Source: Symbiodinium microadriaticum (lineage: Eukaryota > Sar > Dinophyceae > Suessiales > Symbiodiniaceae). From it: 64,000 bases of DNA. The stretch is taken from assembly GCA_001939145.1 (NCBI GenBank), contig LSRX01000524.1:143567-207566 (forward strand). The letters are read 5' to 3'. Below the pieces are notes generated by a model. The model had not been told where the DNA came from and did no database searches. It was given only the letters and a program-made list of their open reading frames with translations. Below are positions 36,720 to 47,215 of this stretch, in pieces; positions within the stretch are counted from its first letter, which is position 1; every line of letters starts with the position of its first letter. The position numbers were made by a program, and so were the translations under genes.

Positions 36720-37085
36720 AAGACAGAGCTCGCTGCATTGGGGTTTAATCAAACCCAATGCCCAAGCCCCCCCCCATTCCCTGACCCGAATAAGGCATTC
36801 AGGGTGGGATTTTTTCGATTAAGCCCAAAGCCCAAGCCCCCCCCCCCCATTCCCTGACCCGAATAAGGCATTCAGGGTGGGGTTTTTTTCGATCAAACCC
36901 AAAGCCCAAGCCCCCCCTCCCCTCATGAATTGTGCCGGTTTCTTCTTTGGTTCCCTGACCCGACAAGGGCATTCAAGGCAGTTTTCGATCAAACCCAAAG
37001 CCCAAGCCCCCCCTCCCCTCATGAATTGTGCCGGTTTCTTCTTTGGTTCCCTGACCCGACAAGGGCATTCAAGGCACCCTCGCGC
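36720..37085. repeat. Minisatellite, about 73-101 bp unit, left arm
   Basis: Four units are marked by CCCTGACCCG near 36,779, 36,852, 36,953 and 37,050. Each unit has AAAGCCCAAGCCCCCC and GGCATTCA(A/G)GG segments; the last two also have a GAATTGTGCCGGTTTCTTCT insert. The inverted counterpart lies at about 44,925-45,330. Confidence 0.9.
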
Positions 37086-37296
37086 TCAAAACCCCAGACA
37101 TTAATTAGCAGCAATCATGGGCTCTGTTTGGAAACCTACTACAAGCCACGACCCAAAACCGAAGCAGTATCCCTGGTGCCTGTGACTGTGAGTTTCTGAT
37201 CCAAGGCACTGCCGGGGCGGAGCGATGCCAAAGTCTTCTGGAGAGCCTCGGTTAGCACAGCCCTAAAAGTGAACACCCTGAACCCCTGCCCTCAAT

Positions 37297-39316
37297 GGCA
37301 CTGTGGAAGTGCAAAACCCATATTGCATTTAGTAACCAGCCATTTTGAAACAATACTTAGCCTGTATACCTGAGTCCTCGCAGACTCACAACCTTGAAGC
37401 TTTAAAGCTTTACTTTAACCTGAAAGCCATCAGCACTGAAAAAGTGTTGAAGAACAACTTCATGAAACCCTGAACTTAAAACCCTAAAACTTTTCCAGCT
37501 TAAAACCCGAAACCCTTACTTTCAGCATACTCTGTTGCTCAAACACTGCTGGGTTCAGTTACCTCAATGGCTTGTAGGTCTTACCTAAACTAGCACCCTT
37601 CCTCAACCCCAAACCCCCGACACCTGTCTGTACCACTAGACCCCGGACCTTTGACCTTATGGGCTAAGTGTCACCTAAAGGAACGCTTGAGGAACCCTAA
37701 GCTCTTAACACTGAAGTGTTTTGGGGCAAAAAAAGCCTGATTGAGTTCTGCAACATCTTCTCAGTGCCGAAGGATGAGGTTGGATACAGGGTGCCTAGGG
37801 TTCAGGGCTGGAAGGTTTAGGATGGGTCTTCATTAGTGAGTTGTTCAGCCCTTTCTCAGTCCCACAGGGCCTCGGTTGAGGGTCGTGAAGGTTTATTGGC
37901 TGACTGATCACCACATTTCTTTTGGTTCTAGAACACAATTCAGGGACAGGGATACTGGGTGTTTCGGGTTCAGGGCTCATAGACAAACTGAGGCTCTCTC
38001 CATCTCTTCTTTCTGCAATCCCGGGCACCACCAGGACACCAGCTTCGATGGAGGCAAGGTACTTGATGCAAATTTGGCTTCAGTAAATCCTAAACTAAAT
38101 CCTTCAACCCCCTAAGGCTAGCTAGTAGCACTGCGAAAGTGCTTTCCAAACCCTAACCTAACCCTCTTCCAAAACCCTAGCCTCTCCCATCTCTTGACAG
38201 GCACTGAAGAAGTGCGACAACCAAAAAAGAAGCTGACCATATACCCTACTTTTTGGGCACCTCTACCCTGAACCACACACCCCTAAACCCCCAAGCCACT
38301 TCCACCCCGGCAAAAGTGCTTGGTCCCCAAATAATACATCTGTTCCCTCAACACTAAACCCTAGAACCCTATCTCACTGCATCACAAAACCCCAAACCCT
38401 TGACCTAAAAGCATGTGTTTAGTTGTGAAATAGTAAAGGTTTAGGTGCTGGGATCTTTAAATGGCTTTATAGGAGGAATGGCCAGGGGGGTTATTCAGTG
38501 CTTTAGCACTTTTCTCAGTGCCATGGGGTTGGTTGCACTGGTTTCTCATGGGGGTTAAAAAGCCTGGACAGTGCTAATTCTTGAGAGTACACAACTGAAG
38601 GATCGAAACATAGGCAGATCATTATCCCTAATCCTGTGAAGCATGGGCCTCAATCTCAACCATTGCAGCCTTGCAAAGATTTGCCACCACATAAGCTTGG
38701 TTTCAAGCTGACCGATCCAGGGCACGTCAGCAGCTGCGGGCATGGTCGAGTTGTACAGCAATGCCGGCAGGCCGCAGAGCCTCGCTTTATCCACATCCGA
38801 AACCCTACACCCTAGCACCTCCAACCTCAAGAAGACCTCAGCACTGACAACTTGTTGTAATGATACCCTGCATTTGAATCTTATCTTGCTTCTTTTGAAC
38901 CACTAGACCCTCACACCCTTGTTAGCCCTTACATGCCCTTAAACTCCCAAGATGTATCCAAGCTTAAGGCACCATCACAGCTTGCTGTGGCCAGGCCAGG
39001 CCAGACCAGAACAGTCATTCAGCAGCCAGGGACAGCGCAGAGCCTGTATTTCATGCTTAGAGCCAATTAATTGTGCATGATTGGTTGGGGTACAGGCTGC
39101 TTAATTTTAGTAGCAGCTTCATGAAAGCAATATTGCACACTTCTTCAGTGCCACTTCGCAGGTTCTCATATTGTACACTTCTTCAGTGCCACTTCGCAGG
39201 TTCTCTCCGCGCTCTGTTCGACCATGGCAGGCATGTGCAGTTCAGACATGACTTAGATTTTGGTCAAAGGTATGCTAATTATAATGTGGGTGGGTAGGGA
39301 GCACTGCAGAAGTGTT
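37297..39316. repeat. Left-arm inner hairpin cluster
   Basis: Hairpins at 37,297-37,313, 37,432-37,448, 37,707-37,720 (short form), 38,127-38,143, 38,200-38,216, 38,505-38,522, 39,136-39,152, 39,174-39,190 and 39,300-39,316. The pair near 39.15 kb sits in a 38-bp direct repeat (ACTTCTTCAGTGCCACTTCG). A second direct repeat, ATGCTAATTATAATGTGGGT-like, lies at about 39,272 and 39,353. Confidence 0.85.
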
Positions 39317-39919
39317 CAGTAGTGTTCCAATCATGTGTGCTTGGGCCAAAGATATGCTAATTACAATGTGGGTGGAGTATGTCTTCGGTTTCCCTTTTTC
39401 TGGTGGCTTCACAACTGGGGAGTCCCTTTATCTGGGGGTTAAAGGGAACTTGTTTTTTGACATGAGGCAAGACAAAAGAAATTTGGGGGTTTATTTAGGG
39501 TTTAGACCTAAACCTGAGTTCATGAAAAGCCCTGCACTTTAAGCATGCTAGCCAGGCATCACTTTTGTTTGAGTGCCAGTTGTCAGTGTCAAGGCTGTTT
39601 GTTGTTTCTGGGAGTGACCTGATCAGGGGCCTCCAACCCTATGTAAGGCTCTTTGTGAGGAAGCAGCAAGCACACCATGGAAGCTTTAAGGTACAATTTG
39701 CTTGTGGCTTGGATTGAGGTCTGGGCCCACATCTGTCATAGTAGTCGATGATGGAGCCTGGCATTGGCTGTTGGGTCTAGGTACAGCGCAATTCGGTAGT
39801 GATGTTTGTTCCTAGCAAGTTCCTTCTACCATGTTGCCCGAGACCTGGTGGCTTCAGCAAGTACCAGTTAGCACCATTCATCTCCGATTGCTTGCTCCGG
39901 GGGGGGGCTAGACACATCC

Positions 39920-40675
39920 ATGGTCAAGAAGAATCAGAAGAGCAAGGTGTGTGCTTACACTCGTGTGTCATCAAAAGCAGGGGACATCCAGGCTCAAAGG
40001 CAGCTTGTGGCTAAAGCAACAGGCTTGAGCAAACATAAAATTAAGTCTGATGTGGCTCTGTCTGGAAATGTCCCTGTTTCCGAGCGCAAAGTTTGGCAAG
40101 AATTTGCACAGAACCGTGTGAGTAAGGTTTATGTTAAGAATGCCAAGCGCTTTGCTCGATCAGTCGTATCACAGGAACTCGGACTTCAGTTCACGGACAA
40201 GCATGGTATAGAAGTTGTTGCTCTCGATTTCCCCACCCTGCTGACATGCCGCAGCAACAAGGGGAAACTTGTACGCCAGATAGTCGCTGCCGTAAATGAG
40301 TTTGACAAATCTGAATTCATCGATGCCATGTCAAAAGGCCGTGCAAAGCATCGGAAGAAGAATAAGGCGAGTGGGAAGTACATGACCCTCTCCCACAAGG
40401 GGAAGTGTGAGGGCAGGAAAAGCCTACTTCAGGTGTATGGCAAGTCTCTGGTGAAGGCTGTGAAGCAAATTTTGAAGAAGCCATACCCCAAGCGAGTATC
40501 CAAGAAAGGCAGCAAAGTTGTCACATGGGCCGAATTGGCAGCCCGATTGAAATCCCAGAAATTCACTACTCGAAAGATGACATCCCCAACTGGGACTGTT
40601 CGGAAAGCAGGCAGAGCCCTTTCAAAGAGTTCCCTTGCACGACTACTTGATGAAATGCAGAAGCGCAGGATGTGA
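39920..40675 (+). CDS. Serine recombinase (resolvase/invertase-type), 251 aa
   Basis: The start is ATG in CATCCATGG context and the stop is TGA at 40,673. The N-terminal catalytic domain (about residues 8-105) matches the small serine recombinase pattern. AYTRVSSKAGDIQAQRQ contains the Arg15 and nucleophile Ser17 equivalents. SGNVPVSER supplies Arg56. VYVKNAKRFARS supplies Arg77 and Arg80, equivalent to the Arg-x-x-Arg pair of gamma-delta resolvase, and HGIEVVALDFP follows as the next strand. An acidic/basic linker leads to a Lys/Arg-rich C-terminal half (about 130-251) with TWAELAARLKSQKFTTRKM and LSKSSLARLLDEMQKRR, resembling the helix-turn-helix that follows the catalytic core in this family. 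Such enzymes cut and rejoin DNA at paired sites through a phosphoserine link. It has no introns and lies in the unique core of the palindrome. Assignment is from motifs only. Confidence 0.85.
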   Translation: MVKKNQKSKVCAYTRVSSKAGDIQAQRQLVAKATGLSKHKIKSDVALSGNVPVSERKVWQEFAQNRVSKVYVKNAKRFARSVVSQELGLQFTDKHGIEVVALDFPTLLTCRSNKGKLVRQIVAAVNEFDKSEFIDAMSKGRAKHRKKNKASGKYMTLSHKGKCEGRKSLLQVYGKSLVKAVKQILKKPYPKRVSKKGSKVVTWAELAARLKSQKFTTRKMTSPTGTVRKAGRALSKSSLARLLDEMQKRRM

Positions 40676-41566
40676 GCTCATACATGGCCTCCGTGAAACC
40701 AGTGTGGGCCTTATATGATCGACAAATACATTCCCTAAATGAAAAAGCAGTCTGTGCAATTTACAGGAGGCCATTAGGAATGTCTTCAACACCACACCAA
40801 TCAATCCGTTCCCAAGCAGAGATGTGGGAATGTGATGTTGTTTTCCAGACCCTGGTTCTCGGCCAATAATGCTATTTTTCCAACAAGCTGAGTCAGAGAC
40901 AGGCCTGCCAGCACCCACAGCCAGAAATGTCTTCAACACCACACCTGCAGGAAATACATGTGCAACTCCCGGTGCTACTTACTCACTTCGGGTCAGCTGG
41001 AATGCCCTATTGCTTCTCACAACAGATGGCAGCAGCATAGCACAGCCAAAAAGCACTGTCCTTCACTGCAGTGACTTGACATTGACATGTCAGTATGTGG
41101 AGTTTAAGTAAGGAAACTTTCTGAGAGTGGCACAGTGATGTTGAAGGCATCTTCAGCTGGAGGTGCTCGTGGCCGCCTTGCGGGAAGGGCTAAGGAGAGA
41201 CCGAATGCAGAGAGAGAGAGAGAGAGAGAGAGACTTGAGAGAAAGAGAACAAGTGACTGAACCAGTGTTAAATGGGTCAATGAGTCAGGGGGCAAGGGAG
41301 TCAGGGAAGAGGGAGTGAGAAAGAAGAGGGGAGGGAGGGGAGGGACAGAGTGAGGAAGGCTGAGGGAGTGATGGAGCAAGGGAGTCCGAGGGAGGGAGGG
41401 AGGGAGGGAGGGAGGGAGGGAGNGGAACCGGATTCCTTTGAACCCCCAGGCTGTGCGGTGTGCCAAACACAAAAAGATTGGAAGGCAGAGCATTGCTTGC
41501 CGGGTCCCTTCTCCCTGATGAAACAAAACTGAGAAGAACACCATGGACATGTCACCACCACTGCTC
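40676..41566. other. Core spacer between the convergent genes
   Basis: It contains a duplicated ATGTCTTCAACACCACACC segment (about 40,779 and 40,927), a GA microsatellite at 41,211-41,233, and a GGGA array at 41,391-41,422 ending at a single N (41,423). A short Pro/Arg-rich minus-strand frame ending ESFLT at 41,104 could be a 3' exon of the minus-strand gene, but I cannot support it further. No telomere-like motifs occur in the core. Confidence 0.5.
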
Positions 41567-42927
41567 TCAGGGATCAGGGACTGTGTCATCTTCAGCAACA
41601 TGGGCCCCAACCCCTTGGATCTCCGCGTCGATGAGTCGAAGCCTTGCCTTCTTTGACTCCAACTCTTCCATCAAACGTCCTCTTGCCTGGAGCAGGTTTC
41701 GCTTCCGATGTTCCAGAGCTTCCTTCCAAGAGGTTCCATCCCCCTCTGGCTGCGCGACCAACTGGTACTGCACCAGTGCAGGCATCCCGGAACCCCGCAT
41801 GAACTCCAGCATCGGCTCCTCCAAGAGCAGGCGATAGTGTGGGAAAAGGCTCTCTCCAATGAACTGCATGGTGAGGGAGGTCGTGGGCAGCAGCTGCCTT
41901 ATAGTCAAGGATGCACAGCCCTACTGGCAAAACTGTCACATGCATGTGAACTCACAAGGGCAGGCAGGTCACATGGGAATTGTGATCTCCAAGACGGTCC
42001 CTGTCAAGGACCTTGTCTTCAAGAAGGCGCACACTCCAGCTGTAGCCACAGAGGGGAATGCCACGGCCGATCTCGCAGCATTGAAGTGTGCTTGGGGGGT
42101 CTTCCCTTTCACTGTGTTTCTTGTCACATAGTCTCTGTAGGAGAGATCAATGCCAAATATGAGGTCATCGACCGAATTCCCCAACCCTCTCCATGAATTC
42201 CATGGAATGAAAATCACAAGGCCCTGGGAGGGAGGCTCAGCACCGTGGCCCTCAGCCGGCAGAATCCTAGTCTGCAATTTGTACGCTTGCACCCGTACAT
42301 GGCAGTACTTGGTGTCCAAGAGTGGAATGACTTCCTGGCAGATCATGTGTCATGCTAAAAGCTCCAAAGCTAGGCCATGTAGAAACACTCACACTCTACT
42401 CAACCAGCCTTGTTGGTGAACATAGAGGTGTCCTTTGTGAGAACCGGGGGCACCCGGCATCGAAGGCGTCCTTCATCCAGTTCCACCTTACCTGTTGGAA
42501 TGAACTCCTCCATGAACTTTTCTGTCGGTTCCAGGATCACACAGTAGAAGGTTCCCTGCAACTGGAGCTTTGCGTAAGCCTTGGCACCAACGATGGCCTC
42601 CAAGCTTTCGGAGTCACCACTGGGGGAGAAATTGAGTCGCCGGGCCGAATAGACACTCAGAGCCTGCAGAACAGGAGGGGCCCTAGTTAAAGTGGTACCT
42701 ACCAACCATCACCTCGAATGAAAACTGAAGCACCACACAATCCACCAGGCCTCAATTGCCTTCTCAGGTGTTTCGTGCCAAAGGCCGACCGGAAAGCTAT
42801 GAGGTGTGGTGATGGAGCTGCTTTGCTCATTCAGACCATTCTTGAATGTGCTCAGAGCCGTCACCCAATCAGACTCATTGATTGCCAAGTACCATTTTGT
42901 CGCATCGCTAAGAGCGGAAGCCATCAT
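41567..42927 (-). CDS. Multi-exon unknown gene in the element core
   Basis: Four consecutive minus-strand frames look like exons. Exon 1 runs from ATG at 42,927 (MMASALSDATKWYL) to about 42,713, with donor GAG|GTGATG. Exon 2 is about 42,655-42,409, ending TNK before a GC donor (AACAAG|GCTGG). Exon 3 starts at 42,334 after CCAG and keeps frame (EVIPLLDTKYCHVRVQAYKL), ending near 41,970. The last exon ends at a TGA at 41,567 and contains FIGESLFPHYRLLLEEPMLE followed by a coiled coil (HRKRNLLQARGRLMEELESK). Introns 1 and 2 would be about 57 and 74 bp. The exon 3-4 junction is unclear. No known domain is recognised. The gene converges on the recombinase and starts just inside the right arm. It is a candidate for the element's second mobility factor, by position only. 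Confidence 0.5.
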
Positions 42928-43194
42928 TGCCGGAACTGCCTACTGACACTTGCTACCGAAACCTCTGCGATCTGGGCCCGGACTTCCAAGCAACAAGCTC
43001 CCTATCCCATCTGCATGTAGCAGCAACACATTCTCCACAACAGGTTCTAACCCCTTAGCACCTGCCTTTTATCTCCCAGATAAAGGGAACTCTCATAGTT
43101 CCCAAGCCCAGAAAAAGGGAACAGCATGCCACAGTGCGCCATACTGCACCAGTACTACCCCCTCCCTGTGACCACAACTGCACTAGCAAGACAG

Positions 43195-44486
43195 AGCACT
43201 TGTTCAGTGCTTCCTTCCCCCCTGTGACCACAACTGTCCCAGCACTACAAGCAAAGCACTTCTTCAGTGCTCCCTCCCTCCTGGTTGGTCATGACTCCCC
43301 ATGGTCAGAAAGGCATCCGATGAACCTACACAGATTGAAGAAATGAGACGAAGCACTAATGGGTTAGTTACACTAGGTGAAGCAATCAGTAGCACTTAAG
43401 AAGTGCTGAAACAAATAGCACTGAAGAAGTGCTGAAGCAAATGGCTCGATGAAGTTACCAAGAGCAACCTGTGCCCGAACCAGCTGTCATTCATAACTGG
43501 CTGAATCATGAGATATAGTCTTCTGGTCTGGCCTGGAGGTGCCCAGTTGCTGAGGAACAGCGGTGGTGCCCAGTTGTTGATGTGCCTTGGATCACATCAA
43601 TCAGCATGATCACCATACATAGAACAGGGTTTAATTGGTAACTAAACAAAGAAACATTTACAATGCTTGGGGTTGAGGTTGAGTTCCAGGCATTGCTATA
43701 TTGGATCTGTTGGGTGGTGTAATCATGATATTGCAACAGAGTGCTGTCCAAACTCTCAAACCCAAACCCAGAACCTCTAGAAGCCTGGTGAAAATTTAAT
43801 CCCATTGTAGGGCAGACAAGAGTTTTAGAGGTTTGGCTGGTGTTGCCCTAGAATGCAAGGCATTGGACCCTTCACGTTAACCTTCAAGCTTAAGCCCTGC
43901 AGCCCGTCCCAAGTTTGGGCCCTAAATGACAATATATTCACTAGGGTTGAGGAAGGGGGAATTTAGTGAGGTAAAAAACTCTGTCTGAAGGGCCTAAATG
44001 GCTTGGGGCTTAAAGGGCCTATGGTCGAGGGTTTTGCTTCAGGGTTTAGGTGCTTGAGGCTGCTAGAGGGAATGAAAACAGAAAACAGAATACCACAACC
44101 CAGACAAAGCTCCAGGGCTTGGGGTTTCAGGTGTTTAGGGGTTCAGGGCTCAGGGCGCTACAACTACAGTCTCTGCAGTGCCCTTTAGGGCTTCAGGGGT
44201 GTTGGGGCATTGAAACCACCGAGCACTTCTTCAATAATTCCCGAACAACAAAGTCAAGGGTTTTAGGGGTATGTGGTTCAGGGTGTAGGTGGCAAAAGGT
44301 TTTAGACACTTCTTCAGTGCCAGGTTGGAAACCGAACTCCACAACCTAGACAGACCATTAGGGTTTGGGGTTCAGTGCTCCGGGAGGGGTTTGAGGGCTC
44401 AGGGCACTACAACTACAGCGCACATTCTGCAGTGCCCAGGGCTTTAGGGTTTATTGAAAGTACTTACTGAGCACTTCTTCAATGCC
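43195..44486. repeat. Right-arm inner hairpin cluster
   Basis: AGCACTTGTTCAGTGCT 43,195-43,211; AGCACTTCTTCAGTGCT 43,255-43,271; AGCACTTAAGAAGTGCT 43,391-43,407 (nearly a perfect palindrome); AGCACTGAAGAAGTGCT 43,417-43,433; GACACTTCTTCAGTGCC 44,305-44,321; GCACATTCTGCAGTGCC 44,420-44,436; AGCACTTCTTCAATGCC 44,470-44,486. A decayed copy lies at 44,222. Confidence 0.88.
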
Positions 44487-44773
44487 CCTGAAAAAAATGC
44501 TGTCACTGTGCCCCCAGACCTTAACATTTTAAAGTGGTGGTGTGTTTAGTATTCAGGAGTCCGATCCAGCCTGCACAGTAACACTAGGAAATGCGAAGCT
44601 ACAGTGTAGTGGTTCAGGGTATTCTTTTTTGGGGCTTTGCAAACCCAGGCTCTCGGGAAGACTCTGGCTCTGCCATGGCAGTGCCTTGGATCAATTGGCA
44701 GAAAACTCACAGTCATAGGGGGCTTTACAAAATACGTGACGAAACATGGGCCCTTGATTGGCACTCCTAATGT

Positions 44774-44845
44774 CTGGGGTTTTAAGGGGAATGTCACAGG
44801 CACCAGGTCTGGGGTTTTAAGGGGAATGTCACAGGCACCAGGGAT
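44774..44845. repeat. 35-bp tandem duplication
   Basis: TCTGGGGTTTTAAGGGGAAT followed by GTCACAGGCACCAGG occurs twice in a row. It is present in the right arm but single-copy in the left arm, so it arose after the arms formed. Confidence 0.85.
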
Positions 44846-44924
44846 GCTGCTTCGGCTCTGGGTCATGGCTTCTAGTAGGTTTCCAAAAAGAGCCCTTGAT
44901 TGCTGCTAATGTTTGGGGCTTTGA

Positions 44925-45330
44925 GCGCGAGGGCGCCCTGAATGCCTTAGTCGGGTTAGGGAACCAAGGAAGAAACCACCACGATTCATGGGGGGGGGGG
45001 GGCTTGGGCTTTGGGTTTGATCGGCAACCCACCCTGAATGCCCTTAATCGGGTCAGGCAAGCAGAAAAGAAACCCGCACGATTCATGGGGGGGGTGTTGG
45101 GGTTCTTGGGCTTTGGTTTGATCGACAACCCACCCTGAATGCCTTAATCGGGTCAGGGATCCAAAGAAGAAACCGGCACGATTGATGGGGGGGGACTTGG
45201 GCTTTGGGATTGATCGCAAACCCACCCTGAATGCCTTAGTCGGGTCAGGGAACCAAAGATTAAACCGGCATGATTCATGGGGGGTGGCTTGGGCTTTCTT
45301 TGGGTTTGATCGAAAACCCAATGCAGTGAG
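44925..45330. repeat. Minisatellite, right arm
   Basis: Four units with CACGATTCATGGGGGG-like and GGGCTTTGGGTTTGATCG segments separated by CCACCCTGAATGCC. This is the inverted counterpart of 36,720-37,085. Confidence 0.9.
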
Positions 45331-45407
45331 CTCCGTCTTTTTTGCGTGGTGCATCTGTATTACTGTTACACGTAGCCCGGGTGTGCACTTGAATCGCTAA
45401 GATGCTC

Positions 45408-45575
45408 TCGGACCCTAAACACTAAACCCTAAATAAACCCAATTCCCGGCCTATGCCTAGGTGACGACCTAAACCCTAACTACCTACCCTAAAGCCTAAA
45501 CCCTAAACCCTTAAACCCTAACTACCTACCCTAAACCCTAACCCCTAAACCCTAAACCCTAAACCGACCTCTCGG
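45408..45575. repeat. CCCTAAA block within the right arm
   Basis: About 15 CCCTAAA-type units with CCCTAACTACCTA interruptions. The corresponding point in the left arm (about 36,640) lacks it, so it was gained by one arm only. Confidence 0.85.
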
Positions 45576-45693
45576 AGCACACCCAAGGCAGTTGAAATCC
45601 ACCCCTCATGTTGCACTACGCAGCCATGCACAGAAGAGCAGCGGTGAGCAACCTGTGTTTGCTTCTGTGTTTGTGTGGCTGTGTGGCTGTGTA

Positions 45694-45703
45694 GCTGTGT
45701 GTG

Positions 45704-45744
<41 letters not shown>

Positions 45745-45765
45745 GTGTGTGTGTGTTATGTTTGT
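45694..45765. repeat. (GT)n tract downstream of the right coiled-coil gene
   Basis: GT dinucleotides with two TTGT interruptions; mirrored by the CA tract at 36,463-36,540. Confidence 0.92.
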
Positions 45766-45778
45766 GCTGTGTTGTCTC

Positions 45779-46498
45779 TCACTTCTTGCCACCGCCGCCC
45801 TTCCGTGCGAGGCGCTCCTGGGTGAGGTCCGCTTCCAGCTGCCGTACCCGTTCCATGAGAGCAGTGTTCTCGTCACGCAGCTGACATCTCACTCTGAAAT
45901 GGGTGTCTTCTTTGTCTTTCAGAGTGTTGATCTCGCCCTGTTTCTCCGCCAACTGCAGCTCAGACTGGCGCTTCAGCTCCGCGATGGCTTTCGAATGATT
46001 CTCCACGAGCCGCAGCTCTTGCATTCGCAAAGAGTCCAGAACCATCTTTGTCGCCCTGCCATCTGCCTTCTCCAGCTCGCGCTTCTGCTGCTCGGACGAC
46101 TCCTCAGCTTTTTTTCGCTTCCGGGTCTCCGCAGCATTCTCGGCGATCTGGCTGTCCCGCTCTGCAGTGAGCTGATCGCGCTCAGTCTTCAGCTGATCGC
46201 GCTCTGCAGTGAGCTGATCGCGCTCTCCAGTGAGCTGATCGCGCTCTGTCCTGACCTGATCGCGCTCTGCAGTGAGCTGATCGCGCTCTGCCGTGAGCTC
46301 GACCACCTGCGCCTCGGCAGTTACTAGGCGGCCAGCCCTTTCCGCCACCCGCCGATCACGGGAAGCGCCGTGCTGCCCTCCATGCTTCGGACTCGGATTC
46401 GGCCTCGGTGGCACAGCAGCCATCCCCGGTGGAGGTCCAGGTGGCTGCGGTGGCCTCCAGCCACTCCCTCGCCCGCCACCTCTGCCAAAAAAGGCCAT
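45779..46498 (-). CDS. Right copy of the arm coiled-coil gene (intact, 239 aa)
   Basis: It starts at ATG 46,498 (MAFFGRGGGRGSGW) and ends TGA at 45,779. The frame is open further upstream, but without ATG, and a CCTTGCAG|GACGAC acceptor-like site lies about 60 bp before the ATG, so a 5' exon is possible. Residues 1-55 are rich in Gly, Pro and Trp. Residues about 70-125 are a coiled coil of seven or so TAERDQL heptads with one-residue variants. A basic helical segment (RKRKKAEESSEQQKRELEKA) follows, then a conserved tail with KATKMVLDSL-like (here RATKMVLDSLRMQELRLV) and INTLKDKEDTHFRVRCQLRD, ending LARKGGGGKK. Codon use is GC-rich, unlike the surrounding arm. No enzyme motif is visible; a scaffold or DNA-associated role is possible. 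Confidence 0.7.
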   Translation of the reverse strand: MAFFGRGGGRGSGWRPPQPPGPPPGMAAVPPRPNPSPKHGGQHGASRDRRVAERAGRLVTAEAQVVELTAERDQLTAERDQVRTERDQLTGERDQLTAERDQLKTERDQLTAERDSQIAENAAETRKRKKAEESSEQQKRELEKADGRATKMVLDSLRMQELRLVENHSKAIAELKRQSELQLAEKQGEINTLKDKEDTHFRVRCQLRDENTALMERVRQLEADLTQERLARKGGGGKK

Positions 46499-47215
46499 CA
46501 CCCCAAAGGACTTGAATCTCTGCTTGTCCCTGTCGTCCTGCAAGGAATAATAAAGACTGAGAGCAGATCTTCCGGAATCCAGTGCGGAGAGCTTCTCGCC
46601 CAATTGCTTGAGAGGGGCTTGCTGCCAGCCTCTCTGATAGAAAGCAACTCCCTCACAGACCAATAAAAGCCATCACAGGGTCGGAAGCTGCGAAGCGTGA
46701 AAATCTGATGCTCCTTGTGTTTTGACTCTTCCTAATGCCTCTCATGTCTTGAAGCCTTGATGATGATGTGCAATGATGTGGCTGGTTGGATAAGTGATCG
46801 CTAGCTACAAATGCCAAGTTTAGTACTCTGCTTCAGGGTTTAGGGTTTAGGGGTTTTAGGGTTTCGGGTTTAGGATCATGTTGGGCAACTGCTGTGGGAA
46901 AATGCTAATCTGACATCCTGAGCATGAAGAAGCTGCCTGTAAACTACTATGTCTGACTGTGGCTGGCTACTACTGTGCAGCACTTGCTCGTTCCCCTCTT
47001 CATCAGCCAAGGTGCTGACACCTGCTCGGCACTATGCGTTCGGCAGCCCAGGTGGAGCCTGGCAACCAAGTGATAAACTAAGGCAGAACACCACCCAAGC
47101 CCAGAAGTACCAGGATAAGGTTTTTGAACTGTACAGGAAGATAACTCACCAAAATGCGCCTTCATCTAATGATCTTGGCTAGGGTTGCAATCCCACGGTA
47201 AGACCCTAATCCCTC

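Larger units (their letters stand above)
32998..39445 (+). repeat. Remainder of left arm of the giant element
   Basis: Homologous in inverted orientation to 43,055-49,509, with lower and patchy identity (high around 37,080-37,270, weaker elsewhere). It carries hairpin modules, an AT-rich hexamer array, the left coiled-coil gene, a CA tract and a minisatellite. No other gene is supported in 33.0-35.5 kb or 37.3-39.4 kb. Sequence there is short direct repeats, hairpins and scattered CCCTAAA units. Confidence 0.8.

Noticed and set aside
41104-41610. 168-codon Ser/Leu/Pro-rich minus-strand frame
   Set aside because: Mostly GGGA and GA microsatellite read backward. Only its last ~25 codons are non-repeat, mentioned as a possible 3' exon.
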